NCBI GenBank assembly: GCA_019422065.1
Contig: JAHZEA010000009.1
Span: 1 to 64,000, forward strand
Reading direction: 5' to 3'
Source of the DNA: Lachnospiraceae bacterium
Lineage (GTDB): Bacteria > Bacillota > Clostridia > Lachnospirales > Anaerotignaceae
DNA: 64,000 bases
Part shown: positions 16,931 through 26,110 of the stretch, one piece after another
Layout of the letters: the number at the start of each line of letters is the position of its first letter
Position numbering within the stretch: the stretch's first letter is position 1
Position numbers and translations under genes: made by a program
The notes under the pieces: model-generated
Seen by the model: only the letters and a program-made list of their open reading frames with translations
Database searches by the model: none
Told to the model about the DNA's origin: nothing

Positions 16931-17806
16931 ATGAAAAAAATTCTCATTGCAATTTTAATTTCCTTATGTATTCCCATAACATCATTTGCCAAAGATATAG
17001 TAAGTTCTAATTTAGACGGCATAACCATTACCCCTATAAATGATACCAGCGAAGGCGTTAAAACTAAAATAACATATAATGACGGGTACGAAGAAAGCAT
17101 AAGTGCTGATTATGTAGCGCTTTTTGTTAACGGCAGCCTTATTAAAAATTCAAATGTTATTATTGAAGAAAATAGGGCTTTAGTTCCTGTTAGGGCTGTA
17201 ACCGAGAATTTAGGTTATGAAGTTAAATGGACAGAAGAAACCGGCGAGATTGAAATATATAATTACAAAACCAATGTAAATTTAAAAATAGGCAGCAAAA
17301 CTGCTTCTGTTAACAGTAAAAACGCAGAGCTTGATGTTCCGCCTAAAATATATAATAACTTTACTTATGTACCTGTTAGGTTTTTAGCAGATAGTTTGAA
17401 TTTTAAAGTCGATTATTGTGACGGCAAGAATTTAGAAACTACGCATATTGTGCCAAGGCTTCCTCAGGTGATTGTGAGCAGCTATGACTCTTATGAAGCC
17501 ATATCAAAAGCTGAAGCTGTTGAAATAGTTAAAAAACAGCTTATAGAGGCTTACAATTTAACATATGGTAAGTATATACCTTGGAATGAAAACGAAACGT
17601 ATAAAAATAACGGTGATGATGTAAGAAAAGCTATTTATAATCTTACTGTAACTGAAGAAAATGATAGGTTTTATACTATTCCTGTGGTATTTGATTTTTG
17701 GGTAGATAAATATACAGGTGAAGTATATGTTTTTTATAATGGCATGACTATGGTTATATATAAATTTGACCCTACAAGCAAAGGGGCTTTAACTTTTGCC
17801 GGCTAA
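16931..17806 (+). CDS. Secreted stalk-domain (Cu amine oxidase N-like) protein
   Basis: 291 residues from the ATG at 16931, with AAGGAG eight bases upstream. A cleavable signal peptide ends near SFAKD (about 20). Residues 55-140 have the pattern of the copper-amine-oxidase N-terminal stalk domain: LFVNGSLIK, RALVPVRAVTENLGYEVKW and FTYVPVRFLADSLNFKVDY. The C-terminal 140 residues end in a YTGEVYVFYNG segment that recalls PepSY/stalk-associated modules. This is a common clostridial exported, probably wall-associated, domain with no known catalysis. Function unknown. Confidence 0.78.
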   Translation: MKKILIAILISLCIPITSFAKDIVSSNLDGITITPINDTSEGVKTKITYNDGYEESISADYVALFVNGSLIKNSNVIIEENRALVPVRAVTENLGYEVKWTEETGEIEIYNYKTNVNLKIGSKTASVNSKNAELDVPPKIYNNFTYVPVRFLADSLNFKVDYCDGKNLETTHIVPRLPQVIVSSYDSYEAISKAEAVEIVKKQLIEAYNLTYGKYIPWNENETYKNNGDDVRKAIYNLTVTEENDRFYTIPVVFDFWVDKYTGEVYVFYNGMTMVIYKFDPTSKGALTFAG

Positions 17807-17927
17807 ACACTTTTTGTTAAAGTTGTTTCCGCAAATTAAATAGAGTATAGTAAGTATGTGTTTTAATTTATATAGCTGTAGTTTAAGTCAGTGTGTTAAA
17901 TGTATAGTTTATAAATATATAAATATT

Positions 17928-17965
17928 AATTCCGGAATAGTTAGTGCTTTTCCGGAATTTTTTTA
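17928..17965 (+). terminator. Terminator
   Basis: AATTCCGGAA pairs with TTCCGGAATT, followed by seven or more Ts. It ends the stalk-domain transcript, about 120 bases downstream of the gene. Confidence 0.8.
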
Positions 17966-18028
17966 TTTATATTGCCTGTATAAATAAAATTAGACAAAGT
18001 ATGCTGCAAAACTCTTTCTGCTAAAAAA

Positions 18029-18057
18029 CAAGGACAAGACGTAATGCCTTATCCTTG
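18029..18057 (-). terminator. Terminator of the LarA-like operon
   Basis: CAAGGACAAG and CTTATCCTTG form a near-perfect stem (one mismatch) 85 bases beyond the stop of the minus-strand LarA-like gene. A run of T on the minus strand (plus-strand AAAAAA at 18023-18028) follows. Confidence 0.65.
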
Positions 18058-18141
18058 CTTTTGGATTGGTTTAATGGTTAATGTGTGTTAACTAATGGTT
18101 TTATGTTATGTATTTTAAAGGGTATTTGAATTTTTATATAA

Positions 18142-19419
18142 TTAAATTTGTGTAGCTAAGTTTCCTTCACTGTCGAACTCAAGCTCAAAAGGTTCGCTTG
18201 TTATAGTAAGCTGCTCTCTTGTTTTAGCTTCTGGTATAAGTGCTTCGGAAATAAGCATATCCTCAATTTCAAGAGAGTTCTTAAGTATTATAATTCTTGG
18301 GTTATTAACATCCATATTAAGACATATAGCCATTGATGTTTGGATACATTCCTTCTCATTTTCTGCTATAAGCGGAATTTTGTAAACTGAGCTGTCATGG
18401 TCTGTTACAGCGTTAGGGTATGTATCGTCAAATGAAATCTGGTGGAAGAATTTCATTGTACCTACATCGGCTCTACCCATTCCAGTTGCATTACCGTGGG
18501 ATTCTTCACTTAACTCAAATATACCCATTCTTTCGGATTTAATACCTATAGGCAGTCTTGAGCGGCCTACTACGTTAGGGTCCATACCGCCGCCGCTGTA
18601 GTTTTTACCTATTTTCTCAAGTATAAGTACATCGCAGGCATCAAGGAAAATTTTGCCCATAGCCGCTTTAGCCTCATTAAGAAGCTCAGGCTCTTTTACT
18701 GGTATTTCTTCTGGCTGAAGGAAAGCAATTTTATAAGTCTTATCAAAAGCGTTTTCCATTAAGCCTACGCCTAAAATAACATTTGATTTGCGTATTATTT
18801 CGCTGCCTATTGCAAATAAACGCTCAGGCATTGCATCGTCACCGGCAGAATGAGCTACATAAGCGCCAGCCTGTTTGCCAAGGCCTACAGTCATCATTTT
18901 CATTAAGCCGCTTTCGTATTTGCCTTTAAAGCCTGTATGGGCTTTAATACGGTTAAGAACTATAATGCCGTCTGCTTCATAAGCGTTTTTATCTATCTGT
19001 ACATCTACGTCTATTTCGTCAGCATGGCCAATTTTAACTGTTTCCATAGAAGAAATAATAGGGCAGTCCATAGTTTCTTCTGTAATGCCGTAACTGGTTA
19101 AAATGCCTCTTTGGCCTTCGGCTGTAGCGCCGCCGTGGCTGCCCATGGCCGGTATTATAAATGGTTCAGCACCGAGAGCTTTTACCTGTTTAACTATTTC
19201 CTTTGTAATAAGGGCTATATTTGAAACACCGCGGCTTCCGCTTGTTATGCATATTCTCTGGCCTGGTTTAATTTTGTCTTTTATTTCAGGTTTAGAGAAG
19301 TTTTCGGCTATTAAAGATATAATGTCTTGTTCTGAAAGTTCATTATGTGGGAAATACTGTTTTACTCGCACAAAACGAGGTATTTTCATCTGTTCTACTA
19401 AATGAGTTATTCCTGACAT
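18142..19419 (-). CDS. Lactate racemase-like (LarA/DUF2088) protein
   Basis: 425 residues. The DUF2088 fold seen in nickel-pincer racemases is suggested by the Gly-rich SGSRGVSNI at 60-68, the His in PAMGSHGGAT (H95), and RIKAHTGFKGKYESG (H161, K165) where LarA has a catalytic His and cofactor-linked Lys. It diverges from LarA itself, so it probably acts on another 2-hydroxyacid or related substrate. No larB, larC or larE cofactor genes are in the window. It is the last gene of a minus-strand cluster; AGGAGG precedes the ATG. Confidence 0.7.
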   Translation of the reverse strand: MSGITHLVEQMKIPRFVRVKQYFPHNELSEQDIISLIAENFSKPEIKDKIKPGQRICITSGSRGVSNIALITKEIVKQVKALGAEPFIIPAMGSHGGATAEGQRGILTSYGITEETMDCPIISSMETVKIGHADEIDVDVQIDKNAYEADGIIVLNRIKAHTGFKGKYESGLMKMMTVGLGKQAGAYVAHSAGDDAMPERLFAIGSEIIRKSNVILGVGLMENAFDKTYKIAFLQPEEIPVKEPELLNEAKAAMGKIFLDACDVLILEKIGKNYSGGGMDPNVVGRSRLPIGIKSERMGIFELSEESHGNATGMGRADVGTMKFFHQISFDDTYPNAVTDHDSSVYKIPLIAENEKECIQTSMAICLNMDVNNPRIIILKNSLEIEDMLISEALIPEAKTREQLTITSEPFELEFDSEGNLATQI

Positions 19420-19450
19420 ATATTATTCCTCCTAAAAACTATGGACTAAT

Positions 19451-19813
19451 TTATCCGCGTTTCATCCATCTTTCCATCGCACAGTCCGAAATAGGTTTAT
19501 CCGGTATTGAGTTATAGTCTACAGGTACTATTTTTTCGCTGCAAGAAAGTTTTGTAAGCTCTGTAACGGTTATCCCCTCCGTTAAGACAATACTTTCTAT
19601 AAGGCCTTTTTCGTTTTTTCTTACCTGCTCGGGCTCAATATCGTAAACATCCATTTCTATATTGTTGCCTGTTACGCCTATTACCCTTACAAATGTATGA
19701 AGTTTATCCCCAAGTATTTTTTCAAGTTGTTTTGTATTAAGACCTTTAACCTCAAGACCGGAAATCTTTAATACGGATTTATCGGCATGGGCTATTATAT
19801 ATTCGTGTTCCAT
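19451..19813 (-). CDS. Unrecognised small protein of LarA-like cluster
   Basis: 120 residues, no recognised family. No signal peptide or membrane segment. It is acidic in the middle (MDVYDIEPEQVRKNEKG), with a predicted beta-rich first half and a C-terminal CAMERWMKRG. It has two Cys, one in TKLSCSEK. It sits between the M20 peptidase and the LarA-like gene with short gaps, so it is probably co-transcribed. It could be a subunit or accessory of one of them. Confidence 0.6.
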   Translation of the reverse strand: MEHEYIIAHADKSVLKISGLEVKGLNTKQLEKILGDKLHTFVRVIGVTGNNIEMDVYDIEPEQVRKNEKGLIESIVLTEGITVTELTKLSCSEKIVPVDYNSIPDKPISDCAMERWMKRG

Positions 19814-19847
19814 AAAAACATAACCTTTCTGTGCGTTTTTGGATATT

Positions 19848-21041
19848 TTAGCATACGCTTAAAGCCGTAAGGGCATAAATTTTTGCTGCTTCTACAAGGT
19901 CATCAATTTTAACCCATTCATTGGCTTTATGTATGCAGTCAAGAGTTCCTGGGCCGAACATTATGGCAGGTATGCCGTTTTTATTAAAGAAATAATTGTC
20001 GCCCTGAGCTATAAAACCGCTTAAATCAGCTTCTTTACCTGTTGCAAGTTTTGAGTTTTCCAAAAGAGCCTTAACAAGTGGGCTGTCCTCGGAAATATGA
20101 ACGGCGTTTGATGTACGAGCGCAAAAATCAACTTCAGCATCAAATGTAGGGTCCTGAGCCTTAAGCTCTGAAATCATATCTCTTATAGCGCCTATTACTC
20201 CGTCGTATGTCTGTCCTGGAACAAGTCTTCCGTCAATCTTGAATACACACTCATCAGGAACTATATTAATTCCTGTTCCGCCTTCTATTGTACCTACGTT
20301 AAGTGAGCCGTTTCCAAGAAGAGGGTCAGGTGTAAAATCAACACCTTTTTTATCTAACATATATATAAGTTTAGCTGCGTTAACAACTGCGTTTACACCA
20401 AGGTGTGGTTTGCTGCCATGGGCTGTAACGCCTTTAACTTTTACTTCCATCCACGCACAGCCTTTGTATGCTACTACTATCTTCATTTCTGTCTGCTCTG
20501 CGTTTATGAAAAAGTCAGGAGCAATAATTTTGTTCTCAGCAAGATAGCTCATACCGTATGGGCTGCCTATCTCCTCGTCAACAGTTGCAACAAACTGCAC
20601 ATTGCCCTTAAGCTTAATATCGCACTCTTTAAGAGCTTTTAAAGCCATAAAGCAGCAGGCAAGTCCGCCTTTCATATCTGCGGCACCGCGGCCTATAAGG
20701 TTTCCGTCTTTTACTGTAGGTACAAAACCGCCTTCGGTTTCCCAAGTAGTTTCATCAGCGGCTACAACGTCGTAATGACCGCCCATAGCAAGGGTTTTGC
20801 CGCCGCCTGTACCTGTATACTCAGCAACAAGGTTGCATCCGCCAGGAGCCTGAGAATATTTCTTTGCTTCAATACCGAATTTTGCAAATTCCGAGATAAG
20901 GAAATCTGCCTCTTTGTCATACATCTCATTTGAATTTTCTCTGCCTGATATTGAAGGCACACTGATAATGCCGGAAGCTATTCTTACAAGCTCATCACGA
21001 TTTTTATCTATGTATTCAATGATTTTTTCTTTATCTGTCAC
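19848..21041 (-). CDS. M20-family peptidase/deacylase (ArgE/DapE type)
   Basis: 397 residues. Zinc ligands and catalytic residues of the M20 family are in place: GGHYD (H89, D91), the bridging Asp in GRGAADMKGG (D122), and VDEEIG (E156, E157). A dimerisation domain lies between about 190 and 300 (VTAHGSKPHLGVNAV). These enzymes hydrolyse N-acyl amino acids or dipeptides. The start is GTG with AAAGGAG upstream. Given its neighbours it may release an amino or hydroxy acid from an acyl conjugate; that is inference. Confidence 0.87.
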   Translation of the reverse strand: MTDKEKIIEYIDKNRDELVRIASGIISVPSISGRENSNEMYDKEADFLISEFAKFGIEAKKYSQAPGGCNLVAEYTGTGGGKTLAMGGHYDVVAADETTWETEGGFVPTVKDGNLIGRGAADMKGGLACCFMALKALKECDIKLKGNVQFVATVDEEIGSPYGMSYLAENKIIAPDFFINAEQTEMKIVVAYKGCAWMEVKVKGVTAHGSKPHLGVNAVVNAAKLIYMLDKKGVDFTPDPLLGNGSLNVGTIEGGTGINIVPDECVFKIDGRLVPGQTYDGVIGAIRDMISELKAQDPTFDAEVDFCARTSNAVHISEDSPLVKALLENSKLATGKEADLSGFIAQGDNYFFNKNGIPAIMFGPGTLDCIHKANEWVKIDDLVEAAKIYALTALSVC

Positions 21042-21088
21042 TTTTTTTTCTCCTTTTATGCTTATAAACCGGTATTTACATTAATCAA

Positions 21089-21117
21089 TCAGGCTCTTGA
21101 TTTATACAAGAGCCTGA
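21089..21117. other. Intra-operon hairpin
   Basis: An 11-bp perfect stem (TCAGGCTCTTG with CAAGAGCCTGA) and a 7-nt loop lie between the M20 gene and the gene upstream of it. No T-run follows on either strand, so it is more likely an mRNA-stabilising or processing hairpin than a terminator. Confidence 0.5.
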
Positions 21118-21154
21118 AAGAAGAAAGAGAGTAAAGCGGTTTGAGTTTTAATTA

Positions 21155-22195
21155 TTAAATTTCAACGTATCTAATTTCGCAGATATCAGATACTGCGTAT
21201 TTCTTAGCGCCATCCATACCTGGAATAATTTCATCAGCGTGTTCGATTACTTCTTCTCTTGACATTACATTTGAAGGAGCCTCAAGTTTTTCACGTGTAA
21301 TACCAATGCTTTCAAGCTCTATCCATGCACGCTGAGTAATATTGTCAAGGTCAATAGGCTTGCCGTAAGCCTTTGCAAGACTAAGTACGGCAGGGGAGCA
21401 GCCTATATCGCGTCCAGCTACAAGGCCGATATCAAAGGCACGAAGGGTATGCTCTGCTAAAACGCTCTTTGGTGCGGCAATGGCTGGATAATCCTGTTTT
21501 ACTGTTTTTGCATATTTTCCGGAGTTATGAGCTGACATTCCGGCACGGTAAGCGCCTAAGTTTTTGCCACCGAAAATTCTTCCGTGTCTTTCGCTTACTA
21601 CCATACCGATACCTACTGATACAACAGGTCCGGCTATACCTATAGTAACTTCGCCGTCTGTCATAATCTCGTGAATACCGAAATAAGGTGCCAAAATTTC
21701 TGTCATTTCAACCATGTTCATAACTTCTGAACCGCAGTTGTTGTTTGCGATACGTCCAGTCATGGTCATGTTTTCGTTGTTAGGGCCTCTGTTTCCTCTG
21801 TCTTCAGCACTTGGGCCTCTATGTAAAGGTCTGCCTTTATATTCATCCATAAGCCACTGTTTCATATGTGGTTCTTCCTTTATCATCTGGTCAGAGTATG
21901 GAAGAGGGCTTATGTTAAGGTAACCATAGTTCTGGTTAATAAGTCCATGGTCAACAGATGCAACGCCTACAACAGCGCCAGGAGCCATAATACCATCACT
22001 TGTAACAGTTACGGCGTCCATATCAATAATGTCAACAGCGGCACAGTCATCGCCAAGAGCCTTACCTACAGCGTAGCAAGCTTCAAGGTCTGTAATACCG
22101 CATTCTTTAACGTCTTTTTTATCAATAAATACCCAGTTTAATGGCACCATTCCGTCTGCGGCGCCCTGAGGAATAATACGATATTTAAGTTTCAC
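21155..22195 (-). CDS. Unrecognised conserved-looking enzyme-like protein
   Basis: 346 residues, no family recognised with confidence. Soluble, Gly-rich, with regions that look like a conserved core: DGIMAPGAVVGVASVDHGL (80s-100s), GRIANNNCGSEVMNM, DGEVTIGIAGPVVSVGIGM and GLVAGRDIGCSPAVLSLA. Two Cys lie in these motifs and could be functional. The start is GTG with AAAGGGGGA upstream. It is 17 bases from the next small gene, suggesting a two-subunit unit. The neighbours (racemase-like, M20 peptidase, carrier) suggest a catabolic enzyme, but no reaction can be assigned. Confidence 0.6.
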   Translation of the reverse strand: MKLKYRIIPQGAADGMVPLNWVFIDKKDVKECGITDLEACYAVGKALGDDCAAVDIIDMDAVTVTSDGIMAPGAVVGVASVDHGLINQNYGYLNISPLPYSDQMIKEEPHMKQWLMDEYKGRPLHRGPSAEDRGNRGPNNENMTMTGRIANNNCGSEVMNMVEMTEILAPYFGIHEIMTDGEVTIGIAGPVVSVGIGMVVSERHGRIFGGKNLGAYRAGMSAHNSGKYAKTVKQDYPAIAAPKSVLAEHTLRAFDIGLVAGRDIGCSPAVLSLAKAYGKPIDLDNITQRAWIELESIGITREKLEAPSNVMSREEVIEHADEIIPGMDGAKKYAVSDICEIRYVEI

Positions 22196-22212
22196 AGCGT
22201 TGTCCCCCTTTG

Positions 22213-22590
22213 TTATTTCTTAATGTTAGCGCGGCGGTCGATAATTTCTTTTGCACCGAAAAGATGAGTTTCAACTGTAGGAGCTGAAAGCATCATGTTT
22301 TCAAGTATAATCTTTTTGCATGTGCCGTCTTCTTCAATACCTTTAATAACAACTGTGTAGAGTGTTTCTGGGTTTTCGGTTGTAAGAACTACCTCAACCT
22401 TCTTTATGTCTTTATCTTCTATTATTTCTGTTATCTCATCCTCAACACGGCCTACTCTTAGGGAAGCGAGTTTTGCTGTTTTTATGTTTTCAAGACCGCT
22501 TACTGAAAATCCCATTTCTGGGTTGTTCTGCTTAGCAGCAGCCTCAATTTTTGTATAAAAATCCGGTAATCTTGTATGCATTAATTTCAT
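22213..22590 (-). CDS. Unrecognised 125-residue protein paired with preceding gene
   Basis: 125 residues, no recognised domain. Mixed charge, no signal peptide or membrane segment. A beta-rich middle (KKVEVVLTTENPETLYTVVIKG) and a helical C-terminus. Clear AAAGGAG ribosome binding site eight bases before ATG. First of the closely spaced cluster genes on the minus strand and 17 bases upstream of the 346-residue protein, so possibly a partner subunit. Confidence 0.6.
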   Translation of the reverse strand: MKLMHTRLPDFYTKIEAAAKQNNPEMGFSVSGLENIKTAKLASLRVGRVEDEITEIIEDKDIKKVEVVLTTENPETLYTVVIKGIEEDGTCKKIILENMMLSAPTVETHLFGAKEIIDRRANIKK

Positions 22591-22939
22591 TAATAAAACA
22601 CTCCTTTCAAAAATTAGTTACATTTTGCTAAGCGGCTTATTATCCGCTGATTATCATATTATTGTATTTGCTTGCTTAAAAAATGAGAGGTGGTAATTTG
22701 TGGGTTTAAAAACCAAAACGAGTTCCGCATTGCTTTATGTATTGGTGTTATTAAAGAGCGTCTGTGTGTGTTTAATGGGCAATGAGGTATTAAAACGTCG
22801 TTTATTCTAATTACTATTTAGTCATTTGTTTAAGCTGTGTAAACATTACCTCCTTAGTAAGTATTATAATGTTTAGTTAAAATTTAAAGTGTAGCATTGT
22901 ACAATGCGCGGCTTACAAATACATTTGGTTTTTGTTTGA
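22591..22939. other. Gene-free interval of the LarA-like cluster
   Basis: No convincing gene. An AGCGG/CCGCT hairpin (22631-22648) lies near the start of the small downstream gene. AT-rich DNA could hold a secondary promoter for the five downstream genes, but no consensus pair was found. Confidence 0.5.
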
Positions 22940-24109
22940 TTATGACAAGAAATGCAGGAAATGACCAAATAAAATAGCTAAGCCCGTTCCTACTATATCG
23001 CCAAAGAAGCCTAAAAGAATGCCAAATGAAATCCAGTTAGGGTTATGAGTTGCGGCAATAAGCGGTGCGGAAGAAGTTCCGCCTATGTTGGCAGTTATTG
23101 CTACTTCTGCTGTAAATAAATCAAACTTGAATATTTTAGAGAATAAAGCCCACATAGCAAACATAACAATTAACATTATTACGCATAATACAAGGAATCC
23201 TGGTGCCTGTGTGCATTGCTTTAAGTCGGAATACGATGCTGTTACGCACATACAAGCATAAAGGAAAACATTAGCACATTCTGTAGCACCTTTAAGTTTT
23301 CTTGCAGGTGTTACGCCAAGAATAATACCGAGTATTGATGAAAAAACAACTCTCCAACCAGTAGCATTTAAGAATGTAACAGGAGGAAGATGTGGTATTA
23401 TAGTATTTATTGCCCATGTACCACAAAGTGCTACACCAAAGAGTTTTAAATAATCAAGCATTGTGCATGTATTTATGTCTGGGTCTGCATCTTCGGCAAT
23501 ACGCTTTGCGATTTCATCAAGTCCGTCGGTATTGGCTTTCATAAATTTATTCCATTGCTGCTTTTTCTGTATGAGAGCCATTATTACTGTCATAAATATT
23601 GTGAATGCAAATGTAACCATCATAACGCTGTAAGCGTAGTCTACGCCTTCAACGCCAAATACACCAGCAACAGCTACCATGTTTATTGTTTCACCAATAA
23701 ATGAACCTGTTGTGGCGGCAATAATTGCCCAAGCGTTTTCTGGAAGAAAACCTTTACATATAAGAAATGCTACTGTAAAGCCGGTCATAATGGATAAAGA
23801 TGAAAGAAGGAAAGCCATTATCATCCTCGGCCCAAGTTTAATAACTTTTCTTATATCGCATGTAAGCATAAACATAATAAGCATCATAGGAAGAAAATTA
23901 GCGTACATAAAGTTCTGAGCGTCTATAACGCCTTGAGCTGTTATATCGTAAACGCCAAATGTTGAACATAAAGCCATAAAAAGGAATATCCATATAATAG
24001 CGGGTAAAATTTCTATTACTTTAGTATGTTCATACTTTTTGCAGATTGAGAAAATTACTGCCATTGAAGCGAATATAAAAGCGTAAAATCCCAACGATGA
24101 TGTAATCAT
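22940..24109 (-). CDS. DUF819-family membrane transporter
   Basis: 389 residues, about 10-12 hydrophobic helices. Matches the DUF819 (YjcL-like) family in layout: two inverted halves with the Gly-rich motifs TTGSFIGETINMVAVA and NIGGTSSAPLIAATHNPNWISFGIL in the helix-break regions. It probably imports or exports an organic anion or amino-acid-like solute. The ATG has AAGGAGG upstream. It is the first gene after the regulatory region shared with the PucR-type regulator and should supply the substrate of the cluster. Confidence 0.8.
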   Translation of the reverse strand: MITSSLGFYAFIFASMAVIFSICKKYEHTKVIEILPAIIWIFLFMALCSTFGVYDITAQGVIDAQNFMYANFLPMMLIMFMLTCDIRKVIKLGPRMIMAFLLSSLSIMTGFTVAFLICKGFLPENAWAIIAATTGSFIGETINMVAVAGVFGVEGVDYAYSVMMVTFAFTIFMTVIMALIQKKQQWNKFMKANTDGLDEIAKRIAEDADPDINTCTMLDYLKLFGVALCGTWAINTIIPHLPPVTFLNATGWRVVFSSILGIILGVTPARKLKGATECANVFLYACMCVTASYSDLKQCTQAPGFLVLCVIMLIVMFAMWALFSKIFKFDLFTAEVAITANIGGTSSAPLIAATHNPNWISFGILLGFFGDIVGTGLAILFGHFLHFLS

Positions 24110-24242
24110 TGAACAACCTCCTTGTGAAAAATTAGGATAGCCGCTTTTGTATCACATTGCTTAACACTTCAATTTGTATTTTTATATTATTGATTTTAAT
24201 ATAGTATCAATGGAAATAATACAGCAAAACGTCGCCATTATA

Positions 24243-24258
24243 TTGTGCATATGAACAA
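24243..24258. promoter_or_regulatory. Candidate operator of the PucR-type regulator
   Basis: TTGTGCATATGAACAA is an almost perfect 16-bp palindrome (one mismatch) in the 258-bp region between the divergent transporter and regulator genes. Its position suits a regulator binding site; this is unproven. Confidence 0.4.
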
Positions 24259-24367
24259 ACATAAATTTTGGTTATGGTGTGATATTTTATTTATTTAACA
24301 AATAATTAGTGCTATAATAATAAATATATGAACTTTTTTTTAATATCATAGGAAGAGGGTAGTGTAA

Positions 24368-25534
24368 TTGCCTATTAGTGTTGAACAAATTGTTAATAAT
24401 TTGCCGCCATATTATAGGATTAGGCTTGTAGCGGGAAAAAAAGGAATTTATAATACGGATATTAGTTGGGTTTCTGTTGTAGAAGACTATGATACCGAGA
24501 AATTTAAAAATTTTAACCGCATAATACTTACTTCGGGAATGAATATTGAAAGCACTGACGAAATTTTGAATTTTGCCAAGAATTTGCATACAGTAAAGGT
24601 AAGCGCACTTTTTTTAAATATAGGAAAGTACATAAAACAAATACCTAAGGAAGTTAAGGAATACTGCGATGAAGTGGATATGCCTCTTTATACTATACCT
24701 TGGGATGTGCTTATGAGCGATGTGGCAAAAGACATAATACATGCTTTAATGCGTGAGGAGGCTAAAAATTTAAGTGTTTCAGAGCTGATGCAGAGTATTA
24801 TATTTAATACTGAAAATTTATCAAATCAGCTTAATAAATTGTCTTTTTATGGCTTTTACGATGAGCAAACGTACTGTCCTATAATTATTAAAGTAGATGC
24901 TGTCCATGAAAATGACCAGCACATGTTTTTAAGAAGTGTTAAAATGTGCTGTGAAAGAACGGCTGAAGAAACGGAAAGCATAATAGTAGCTTTTTTATAT
25001 AACAGAATAGTAACCATAATAGCTGTAAATGCAAATGATGAGCATTTAGAGAAATTTGTCAAATCACTTAATAACAATTTGAATGTTAGATTTTACAACT
25101 GCAAATCATATATTTGTGTTGGCCGAAACGAGAGCATATACCATCTTTCTGTTAATTTTAAGCGGCTTTTGCCCCTTATGAATGTGGCGCTTAAAAACGA
25201 AAACGATATTTTATATTATGATAAAATGGGTATGTATAAAATACTTTCGGAAGTAAGCGATATGTCTATATTAAAAGATATGTATAACGAAACTGTAGGC
25301 AGGCTCGTTCAGTATGATAAAGAAAATAATACAGATTTAACTGATTATATAAAAAATTATATTTTATGCGACGGAAATGTGCAGACGGTAGCTAATAATT
25401 TTTTTGTTCACAGAAATACTGTTAATAATAAGCTGAACAAGATTAAAGAAATAACACAGATAAATCCTCTTACATTAGACGGAAAAATAGTTTTTTCAAC
25501 TGCTATTAAAATTTCAGAGCTTTATAATCTGTAA
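24368..25534 (+). CDS. PucR-family transcriptional regulator
   Basis: 388 residues. Starts at TTG 24368 with AGGAAGAGGG eight bases upstream. The N-terminal half matches the PucR ligand-sensing domain (ILTSGMNIESTDEILNFAKNL, then LFLNIGKYIKQIPKEV). The C-terminal HTH_30 helix-turn-helix is clear: DGNVQTVANNFFVHRNTVNNK split at about 340-360. PucR-type proteins activate catabolic genes for purines, amino acids or related compounds. Divergent orientation to the DUF819 carrier makes this cluster its likely target. Confidence 0.85.
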   Translation: MPISVEQIVNNLPPYYRIRLVAGKKGIYNTDISWVSVVEDYDTEKFKNFNRIILTSGMNIESTDEILNFAKNLHTVKVSALFLNIGKYIKQIPKEVKEYCDEVDMPLYTIPWDVLMSDVAKDIIHALMREEAKNLSVSELMQSIIFNTENLSNQLNKLSFYGFYDEQTYCPIIIKVDAVHENDQHMFLRSVKMCCERTAEETESIIVAFLYNRIVTIIAVNANDEHLEKFVKSLNNNLNVRFYNCKSYICVGRNESIYHLSVNFKRLLPLMNVALKNENDILYYDKMGMYKILSEVSDMSILKDMYNETVGRLVQYDKENNTDLTDYIKNYILCDGNVQTVANNFFVHRNTVNNKLNKIKEITQINPLTLDGKIVFSTAIKISELYNL

Positions 25535-25590
25535 AAAACATATATTCCAAATATACCAAATTTTTTTAAAAAGCTCCCCAGAAATTGGCG

Positions 25591-25619
25591 GAATAATAAA
25601 AAACGACATACGCATACTA
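25591..25619 (+). promoter_or_regulatory. Sigma-G-type forespore promoter
   Basis: GAATA, a 17-bp spacer and CATACTA fit the sigma-G/sigma-F consensus. It lies 54 bases before the SASP gene, a known forespore-expressed class. Confidence 0.75.
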
Positions 25620-25672
25620 TTCCTGTAACACCGATTAAATAAAATTTTTATTTAAAAAGGAGGGCATTTAAA

Positions 25673-25909
25673 ATGTCACAGAGTTCAAAAACAGGAAACA
25701 AAGTAAACGTACCAGAAGCTAAGGGAGCTATGAACAGATTCAAATATGAGGTAGCTAACGAAATTGGTGTACCACTTAAAGAAGGTTATAACGGTGACCT
25801 CACATCAGCGCAGAATGGTTATGTTGGTGGATATATGGTTAAAAAAATGATTGAAGCTCAGGAAAAAATGATGGCTGATAAAGAGTCAGGCATGGGCTCA
25901 AACAGATAA
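25673..25909 (+). CDS. Alpha/beta-type small acid-soluble spore protein
   Basis: 78 residues. The two conserved SASP blocks are present: FKYEVANEIGVPLK, which contains the GPR protease cleavage region, and GYNGDLTSAQNGYVGGYMVKK (read across positions 43-63), the DNA-binding part. It coats and protects DNA in the dormant spore. Strong AGGAGG site upstream, its own sigma-G-like promoter and a terminator. It proves the organism has sporulation genes. Confidence 0.96.
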   Translation: MSQSSKTGNKVNVPEAKGAMNRFKYEVANEIGVPLKEGYNGDLTSAQNGYVGGYMVKKMIEAQEKMMADKESGMGSNR

Positions 25910-25957
25910 GGTTATCTGTAAGAATTAAAAACTGAATATTTAGGTTCGCTTTAAATG

Positions 25958-26008
25958 TACCGCCGTTATGCCGTTAATCAAAGGGCATTCCGGCGGTATT
26001 ATTTTTAG
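25958..26008 (+). terminator. SASP terminator
   Basis: TACCGCCG pairs with CGGCGGTA, with an inner ATGCC/GGCAT helix, then TTATTTTTA. Confidence 0.85.
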
Positions 26009-26046
26009 CCGTTAAGCGCTGTGGTAGTATATTAATTTTAAGTGCA

Positions 26047-26075
26047 TTGAAAAAAATCTTTTTATGTGTTAATGT
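26047..26075 (+). promoter_or_regulatory. Candidate promoter of the membrane-protein gene
   Basis: TTGAAA, 17 bp, TAATGT, 36 bases before the start of the 26111 gene. Confidence 0.45.
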
Positions 26076-26110
26076 AAAACAAAAAACATTCAACACTAAA
26101 AGGAGATTTT

